From Odontocerum albicorne (taxonomy: Eukaryota; Arthropoda; Insecta; Trichoptera; Odontoceridae), in the NCBI GenBank assembly GCA_949825065.1, contig OX463844.1, forward strand, positions 27,747,056-27,811,055: a stretch of 64,000 bases of DNA, given 5' to 3'. The first letter of the stretch is position 1; the number at the start of each line of letters is the position of its first letter. The position numbers were made by a program, and so were the translations under genes. Below are positions 57,344 through 64,000 of this stretch, in pieces. The notes below the pieces were generated by a model. That model worked only from the letters and a program-made list of their open reading frames with translations, was not told the DNA's origin and did not search any database.

Positions 57344-59575
57344 GTAAGTTTTTGGTTTCTTTATAACTTCCGGTTTGTTGAACTTACTTTTAATTTTAAA
57401 AGATATTATTTAAAGATACATTTTTTTGAAATATTAATCAAAACCGTCATTGAGTCGCATTTTTGCACTTTGGTAACTTGCTTTTTTTTCCAATGCAAAT
57501 TGTCACAATTCAACCTCACTAAATATAAAAAAAAAATAGTGACATACTACTTTTACAGTGCCATAACAAACCCAAAAAAAAACCTCGAGGAAAATTGCCA
57601 AGAAATGATTAAAAATAAAACCAATATTCAGTTGTTTACAACTCATCCAAATAAAACTTTTTCAATTTCACTGTTAAGATTTAGTGAATAAATTATAGAA
57701 TAGTAGGAATTGATAAGACGTATGTTAAATGTAACAATAATAAACCATTCGCAGAATATCACAAGACAACCTTTAAGACAAAAAAATAGAGTCCTACAGC
57801 TAACAGTGCCAATATTTTCCTTTACATACTTCCGCATAGGGAAGAGAGTATCAAACCAATCTATCATAATAAACACATTTCACATTCGTACACTTTCTAC
57901 TTGTGGTGACCTCTGTAACTTGGTTGGTTAGATGCTTGACTTGACCCACCTAGGGATTTTGGATTTAATTCCCGATGCTATCAGAAAAATAATATAAAAA
58001 AAGTACCAGATAAAAATAATTGGTAACAATACTTACAAATGTTGTTGTCTCGTAACATGCTGTAGATTTTTCAACACGAGTAATAATGAAATACAAGTTC
58101 CATGCCTACTCCACTGGTTCATGACCCGAAGGCTAGATTAATGGGGTCGAGTACAATGTTGTCTACCAGCCATGCTTGTTAATATGTCCCCGTCACCAAG
58201 TCAGATATGTTGAAGGTTACCATAGGAATGAATGAACCTTTTTCTTTTCCATGCCTCATCTGTTACTGAATGTTGGCAATCATGTGAGTCTCTGTGACTT
58301 TGTTCTTTTTTATTATGTTAAATGCTGAGCGTTGTGGTCCTCTGCTATCTCTCGAGCTCGACGCACCATTTATATCCATCCTTCCCGGTCCTGGGCCATG
58401 TTGAATGCAGCACTTAAAACGGATCTTGTTAACTCCTTTATATGATCTGTCCATATCATAGGACACTTTCCTCTTGCTCACCTTCCCTCAACTGTCTTCA
58501 TGGTCACCAGCTTCTCTAGATTTGCATAATTTTTTCTAGCAACATGCCCAAAGTAGGTAAGGATTCTTTTTCTGCATATTGTCAAAAGTTTTTCGGTAAT
58601 TTCCAATTCTTGAATGATAGAGACATTGGTGCACCTTGCAATCCATGGCATTTACGGAGCATCCGCCTCCAAGACCATATCTCGAAGGCATCTATAATGT
58701 TTGTTTCTTACCTTCCCACCATCCATATTTCCACTTCATATAGTGCTATGGAGAATACTAAAAATGACCAGAGAGATTTTGGTTCTTTTCAGTATAGATT
58801 GGTTAGTCCATATCTTTGTCAGATTTGTCATAGCTACTTTTGCCGTTTTAATTAGTTTTGGAATTTCTGCTTCACATCCTCCATTGTAGTCTCAAAACAG
58901 ATTGTAAGATGTAGGAAATTACATTTATCGCTCATTTGATTACATACTCTATTTCATATATTAATATATTATACTCTAGGATCCATTGTTGCTTTCTGAT
59001 CCCTCGTATCTTATATCTCTGACATTATCAAACAGTGTTTTAATATATTTTATCTATTCCACTACTTTCTTTTCATCTGGGTTAAAATATGAGGCTTATT
59101 TTCTTTGTTAAACTTGTAATGTCGAATTTGTTTACAGAAGTTGTAGTCTTAATGTGAACAGACAATTTGAATTTCTTTACATTTTATTTCCCTCTAACTC
59201 ACTTTTTCCATCTATTGGAAAATATATATAGCAATATATTATATTATTTTTTATAATTGTGATAAAATATAGTACAGCAGATTAAAATAAAATGGAGCTT
59301 ATGAAAAACCCCATGCCTGACACTAATATTATCATTATAGACAAGTAACATGAATGTCGGTAATATCGATATCATGATTAACTGTCATGGTTCACTAAGC
59401 AAGAGAAAAGTAATGTGAAAAAGTAAAAAATGTTTTTTGGATTATTGTTTTCGTAGTATGGAATTAATCAATCCATGGCCTCTGTCTGTTCAATATATCA
59501 AAACATATTTCCTCATTCTTCATAACAAATCCTCCATTCATCATGAACAACTTCATCACATATTCATTTTCAGAC

Positions 59576-59611
<36 letters not shown>

Positions 59612-62600
59612 CAACTGATTATAAATGCACGATGTTCCCCAGCATTGATTTTCTTCATTTTCCACATTTTCATGTTAAGTTTTAACTAAATATTATACTA
59701 TAATGGCAATTTTTGTGTTTTTCTATAGCATTCTTCCTGTACGTGGCTTCAGGATTAGGCATCACAGCGGGAGCCCACCGACAATGGGCTCACAAGTCAT
59801 ACAGCGCAAAGTGGCCACTAAGGCTCATTCTTGTCATATTCAACACATTGGCATTCCAGGTAAAATTTATATTTATGTCTACGTTAAGTAAGGAATGAAA
59901 GAAATGGATTTCAACACGATCTTTCCTTCTTGGTCGATAGAACTTATTGTTTATGATAAGTGCCTTTTTATGTTGAATAAAAAACAATTCTATTTATTGT
60001 CCGTTTATTCTTCATCTATTGTAAGTTAATTTGATTTAAACAAATGGAAACAGTCTCATCATGCTCTTTTTCATCTTACTTTTATTTATTTTTCACATCC
60101 ATGTTTCATTCACTCCTATACATCAAAATTAATAAAAAAATCTTTGTAACTTTCGTTCAAAACAATTTTTTTTAGTTTTATTACATTTGTTTTTTAACAC
60201 ATTCACTGCGAATAAAATTTGACGTCAATATATGCCGTGCTGAAAGACACAAACATATCAACAAAACATGTCTGGCTTGTTGTACACACTGGGCATATGT
60301 TTGTATGGACACGTGAGGTGTGTCTTCACCACAATATGTTGATATTATGCATTTTGTATATCTTGGTTCATAAATTAGCTCCTTAAAACATTCAGTGCTG
60401 AGGACACGCCTTGCGTGTCCAAACAAATATACACCCAATGCGTACAACATGCCAGGCGTGTTCTGTTAATATGTTTGTGTCTTGACTAAATTTCTCAGCA
60501 CGGCATATTCTGACATAAAATTTTATTCATAGTGAATGTGTTGATAACTGTTTTGTTTTTTTTTTTTTCAAAATTCATACACTGATTACCAATTGGAATC
60601 AATAGCAAAAACTGTTTAAACTATTCACGCGTAATTTACACTTTTGTTAGATATACTGCAACCATTGTACGCTTTTCTCATCACTGAACATGTTTTATGA
60701 CTTTTTTTATTACCTTTATTTGTATTTATCAACATGTAAAATGCGAGGTGAGAAAATAGCAATATTTAATATTTTCAAACAATCAAAAAGATATTAGAAC
60801 AGGTACATTTATGTTAATTCACCATTGGGTATAAAATCTAGAACTGTTTTACCACTAGGCTATATACATTATTTAGCCCTTAATCTTTTAAGATTGAAAT
60901 TGAAAATATTCTTAACAAATGTTATTATACTATTCTATACGAAAACACCAATGAGTAGTTCTAATAAAATCAAATAGGCACCTTGCGGATTCTAAGAGTC
61001 ATGTCATCTTGCTTTCCATGAATCAAGTCCTCTTTGTTGCGAGACACCGGGTTTCTCGGGCACTGTAGTAAGTGTTCATGAACTACTCCTCACTGGAGAT
61101 ATGAGGTGGGCAAGGAAGGTGCATTTAAGTGCATGTTAAGAACAATTAGGAAAAAATTGTTCAACTAAAAACAAGAATCAAATATGAACACCCGGCGCCC
61201 CTTGGAATCAGCTATATTGCTGGCCAAACCTTACACCCCAATTTAGTCCATAGACCTTTATCAAGACCAACTCGAACAATTTCATTCATGAATATTGAAG
61301 GCTTCTCAGTTTTCATTAAGACGATAACAAATTAATAATTTTTTTTGTACAAGTAATTTTACATGAATTTCTTTAACATAAAATAACAAATTTAGCAATA
61401 TTCTGATGTTAACACAAAAAGAGGCGGTGAAGGCTAAAAAACATTCACCAAAGATATCTAAATTACTTCATTTAACCATAATCTATGACAAGTATATACT
61501 GAAGTGAGAAATTACAAGGTTATTTAAATTCCATTACACCTTACATTAATATTATTCAATACTACATACAAGGGTTAAGAATATTGACATATCGAAGTGA
61601 TTAGGAGAGCGATATAAATTTAGTAAGGTTGAAAAGAAAGCTGTCGATGGATTTACCATCCCGGTTGAAGAATACCGTAATAATTGAAGATCACGAAAAG
61701 TTATGAAATCTTCACAAAACGCAATAACTTATCAAAATGAAATGCAACTAAAAAAATAATAAAAGGGCTGATTTTTTAATATTGTTTCTCATGTTTTGTA
61801 TTTTATTATAATGTATTACACTTTTGCTGTATACAGTAAAATCAATCTCAATCTCTTCCAACCGAATAGAAAGATGTTAAAGAGGTCTTGAGTGAAAATC
61901 AGATTGGAATCTTTTTTTAAAATAATCTGGGTTTCAACTGGAATCGAATCCGCAACCTCCGGATTGGGAAACAAGGGTCTTACAAAATAAGCCATGGAGG
62001 TTGTCCATTGTCTATATTCAAAATCAAAATGTCGCTCCTAGGTTTCCTACCCATTAGGGCTGACCCTATTTGAACCCTTCCAAGAATTTTCTCTTTAATT
62101 CCTCTAATAACTTATCTTTCAATTAAGAACCAATTGACTGAAATGTTTATAAAAACTTAATCTAACAATTTAGTTTCAATTTCAACATGAAGGTTATTTT
62201 TTTTTAACAATTTCAACAAGTAATCAAGAGCTCTCGCCTTTATTTTTTTCTGTTTCATGACAATTTGGTTTAATTTTTACAGGACTCAGTAATTGACTGG
62301 GCCCGAGACCACAGGATGCATCACAAGTACAGCGAGACAGACGCAGATCCTCACAATGCCACCCGAGGCTTTTTCTTCTCTCACATTGGATGGTTGCTAT
62401 GTCGCAAGCACCCTCAGATCAAGGAGAAAGGCAAAGGGCTGGACATGAGTGATCTATACGCTGATCCTTTGTTACGATTCCAAAAGAAGTAAGTAATACT
62501 ATTCTAATTCAATTGATAATTGTTTTCTCTACTATTAAATAAATATTTTCCTTTCAAAATATACTTGCAAACACTGTCTACAAATTTTCATCACCTTCAA

Positions 62601-63574
62601 ATGTCCTTTGAGGCAAGAATGACACTAGTTACAACTCAGACGCAATCTCAGGTGACTCAGCAACCCAATCCTGGATCTATCTGACTTCTCACGGAACACC
62701 GGGTAGCAGTGAGTGGGAAGCTTAGGTTATATCATCTTTTTTGCTTTTAAGGTTGTCTAAAAATAGGTCTAACGATTAGCATGCTTGCTAAATAAGCTGA
62801 TATCTCAAGTTCAATTCCTAACAAATTTTGTTTCTAGGCTGGTTTTACTTTCAGACTTTATTTCAACTCAAAAATATTTTTAATTTTAAAACTTTAGTTG
62901 TATTTTTTATGATGAGTTGGTTGACTTTTTAATTCTTTCTTTCATTTTATTCTTAATATGTTGTTTAGTAGCTCAATTATAAAAAAAAATAGTGCAATTG
63001 TTTTCAATACTAGTGTAAAAAATTATAAGAGAAAGAAAGTAATTTAACTCTAAAAAAATTATATTTTAGGTATTACATGATCCTCATGCCGATCACTTGT
63101 TTCATCCTGCCCACCTTGATTCCTGTCTATTTGTGGAATGAAACTTGGACAAACTCTTGGTTTGTGGCAACACTCTTCCGCTATACCTTCATCCTCAACG
63201 TCACCTGGCTCGTCAATAGCGCTGCGCACAAGTGGGGAAACAAGCCCTATGACAAGAACATTAACCCCACCCAAAACATCTCTGTGGCCATGTTCGCTCT
63301 GGGAGAAGGATTCCATAATTATCACCATACTTTCCCTTGGGATTACAAGACAGCTGAGCTCGGTAACAGCAGACTTAACTTTACAACAGCTTTCATTAAC
63401 TTCTTCGCAAAGTTTGGATGGGCTTACAATATGAAAACTGTATCTGAGGAGATAATTGAAAAGAGGGTAAAGAGGACAGGAGACGGCACTCACCACCTTT
63501 GGGGCTGGGGAGATCAGGATCAGCCCCGTGAAGAGATACAAGCTGCGACTATTCTCGAGAGAAAGGATGAGTAA
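57121..63574 (+). CDS. Acyl-CoA desaturase 2 (complete, 354 residues, spliced)
   Basis: A membrane di-iron desaturase that introduces a cis double bond into fatty-acyl-CoA in the ER, working with cytochrome b5; in moths, paralogues make both membrane lipids and sex-pheromone precursors. Exons 57121-57343, 59729-59859, 62283-62488 and 63070-63574 join in frame with GT..AG introns. Histidine boxes are HRQWAH (His91, His96), DHRMHH (His128, 131, 132) and HNYHH (His269, 272, 273); LVNSAAHKW adds Asn236 and His240. Hydrophobic segments lie at about 42-64, 75-90, 190-210 and 220-236. The signature before box three is NPTQ. MPPYKSEVTGVLFETDA is the usual moth N-terminus. Length is normal. It is intact and likely functional; regiospecificity is unknown. 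Confidence 0.96.
57905..58235 (+). mobile_element. SINE family B, longest copy (intron 2 of desaturase 2)
   Basis: The head has CTGTAACTTGGTTGGTTAGA (A box) and GGATTTAATTCCC (decayed B box). The body includes TTGGTAACAATAC, AAGTTCCATGCCTACTCCAC, TGGTTCATGACCCGAAGG, TCAGATATGTTGAAGGTTAC and CATAGG. The body lies in the same order as in copies at 14098 and 38305. Confidence 0.82.
58255..58900 (-). mobile_element. RTE-like LINE C-terminal fragment (intron 2 of desaturase 2)
   Basis: A minus-strand frame includes KVSKRKVSYDMDRSYKGVNK and GPGPGRMDINGASSSRDSRG, like the GRRKxxWxDxI..xxxxAxDRxxWR ending of endonuclease-RT LINEs. It shares landmarks with 38690-39015. Confidence 0.65.
59580..59607. 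repeat. GA microsatellite, 14 units
   Basis: An uninterrupted GAGA run in intron 2 of desaturase 2, about 120 bp upstream of the histidine box 1 exon. Likely length-variable. Confidence 0.95.
59729..59859 (+). CDS. Desaturase 2 exon with histidine box 1
   Basis: After TTTCTATAG, 131 bases complete Ala75 and encode FFLYVASGLGITAGAHRQWA and on to NTLAFQ. Donor GTAAAA at 59860. HRQWAH differs from the common HRLWSH/HRLWAH form by Gln at the third position. Confidence 0.95.
60198..60540. mobile_element. TTAA-flanked fold-back MITE, 343 bp (intron 3 of desaturase 2)
   Basis: Left end CACATTCACTGCGAATAAAA after TTAA (60194-60197). Right end is the complement of CACATTCACTATGAATAAAA, followed by TTGA (60541-60544), a one-base variant of TTAA. 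The inverted arms extend about 150 bp with scattered mismatches, covering almost the whole element. This suggests a piggyBac-like TTAA-targeting MITE. Confidence 0.8.
61816..62003 (-). mobile_element. SINE family A copy (intron 3 of desaturase 2)
   Basis: Reverse orientation. It has TATACAGTAAAATCAATC, ATGTTAAAGAGGTCTTGAGT and GGAATCGAATCCGCAACCTC (B box). The A-box side is degraded (TACAAAATAAGCCATGGAGG). Confidence 0.78.
62283..62488 (+). CDS. Desaturase 2 exon with histidine box 2
   Basis: After TTTTACAG, 206 bases encode DSVIDWARDHRMHHKYSETD and on through GFFFSHIGWLL to RFQKK. Donor GTAAGT at 62489. Phase-2 join to the last exon. Confidence 0.96.
62756..62860 (+). mobile_element. Degenerate tRNA-headed SINE piece (intron 4 of desaturase 2)
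   Basis: GGTCTAACGATTAGCATGCT (A-box-like) and AGTTCAATTCCTAAC (B-box-like) are spaced as in the other SINE heads. The body is too short to assign to family A or B. Confidence 0.45.
63070..63574 (+). CDS. Desaturase 2 last exon with histidine box 3
   Basis: After ATATTTTAG, the exon completes Lys187 and encodes YYMILMPITCFILPTLIPVY, WLVNSAAHKWG, NINPTQ, GEGFHNYHHTFPWDYKTAEL and a GDGTHHLWGWG tail to TAA at 63572-63574. The site where desaturase 1 has an intron (AA|G at 63255/63256) is uninterrupted here. An antisense frame at 63059-63541 is a shadow. Confidence 0.97.
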
Positions 63575-64000
63575 ACATTAGTCCACCTGTAGTTAGATTT
63601 ATAATTTAAATATTCTTTAATCATCCATTCTAGTGCATCATCAGTATTGCGAAGAAGAAATGGTTAAGATATTCTCGGCTGTGTTGGGATAAGTTTACTT
63701 ATTGTAGCTCTAAACTAGTAATTGACTCGACGGATTTTTTTCTTAACATCTATTAACTCAAAATGAAACGCATATCAATGTCCTGTCACCTTCTCTATTT
63801 TTATATATTGAATGATGTTATATACATCTATTGTTTTGCAGCTTTGTAGCTCTAAATAATGAAAGATTTTGCTACAATTATTTATGCTGATTCATTAAAT
63901 AATTCTCCAGCACTGGATCTAAATTAGGCTAATATTTATTGAAACACTTTAGTTTATAAAATTGATTTTTAATTCACGTAATAGCATGTTGCTATGAGCG
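63575..64000 (+). other. 3' UTR and downstream of desaturase 2
   Basis: AT-rich sequence after TAA. No canonical AATAAA stands out; ATTAAA occurs near 63894. The transcript may end beyond the window. Confidence 0.5.

Noticed and set aside
63059..63541. 160-codon minus-strand open frame
   Set aside because: Antisense shadow of the last desaturase exon.

Overview
The window looks like insect nuclear DNA, most likely from a moth or butterfly. It is AT-rich, has few genes and is crowded with transposons. The Lepidoptera call rests on the desaturase proteins, whose N-terminus and C-terminal half match the moth acyl-CoA desaturase pattern as I know it, and on the mix of repeats: tRNA-headed SINEs, RTE-like and Jockey/CR1-like LINEs, mariners, Helitrons and ZBED-type hAT elements. 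No database search was possible, so the order is an inference.

Only two host genes are visible. Both are membrane fatty-acyl-CoA desaturases on the + strand, about 55 kb apart. The first is represented only by its last coding exon (1459-1771); the rest lies left of the window. The second is complete: coding exons at 57121-57343, 59729-59859, 62283-62488 and 63070-63574 give 354 residues with all three histidine boxes. A likely upstream exon ending at 55273 splices in frame and could add 16 residues. The two genes differ in the four residues before the third histidine box (KPVE versus NPTQ) and in intron content (gene 1 has an intron where gene 2 has none). They look like members of a local desaturase family.

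The 2.3-55 kb interval is a transposon graveyard. It holds six hAT elements with visible 8-bp target duplications (2546, 3626, 14795, 15630, 19800, 50628), the last nearly intact. It also holds a pogo/Tigger remnant (5.3-6.6 kb), a TTAA-flanked piggyBac-like MITE (6711-7451), a Helitron helicase remnant (7.5-8.2 kb) and a whole non-autonomous Helitron with both ends (25577-27753). There are three copies of one Jockey/CR1-type LINE (8.7-10.75, 22.6-23.3, 23.3-25.1 kb), a Penelope-like remnant (11.4-12.2 kb), five mariner pieces, many RTE-like tails, and about eleven copies of two SINE families that share a tRNA-like head. Introns of the second desaturase carry further SINEs, a LINE tail and a TTAA MITE.

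No bacterial-type defence or other multigene system is present. The most interesting observations are: an 8-mer (TACGAGTA or its complement) found exactly 25 times; a 342-codon open frame joining mariner transposase to LINE reverse transcriptase; two hAT elements lying end to end and sharing one target-site motif; a ~1.2 kb dispersed repeat with a minisatellite that I cannot assign; and the alternative desaturase start.
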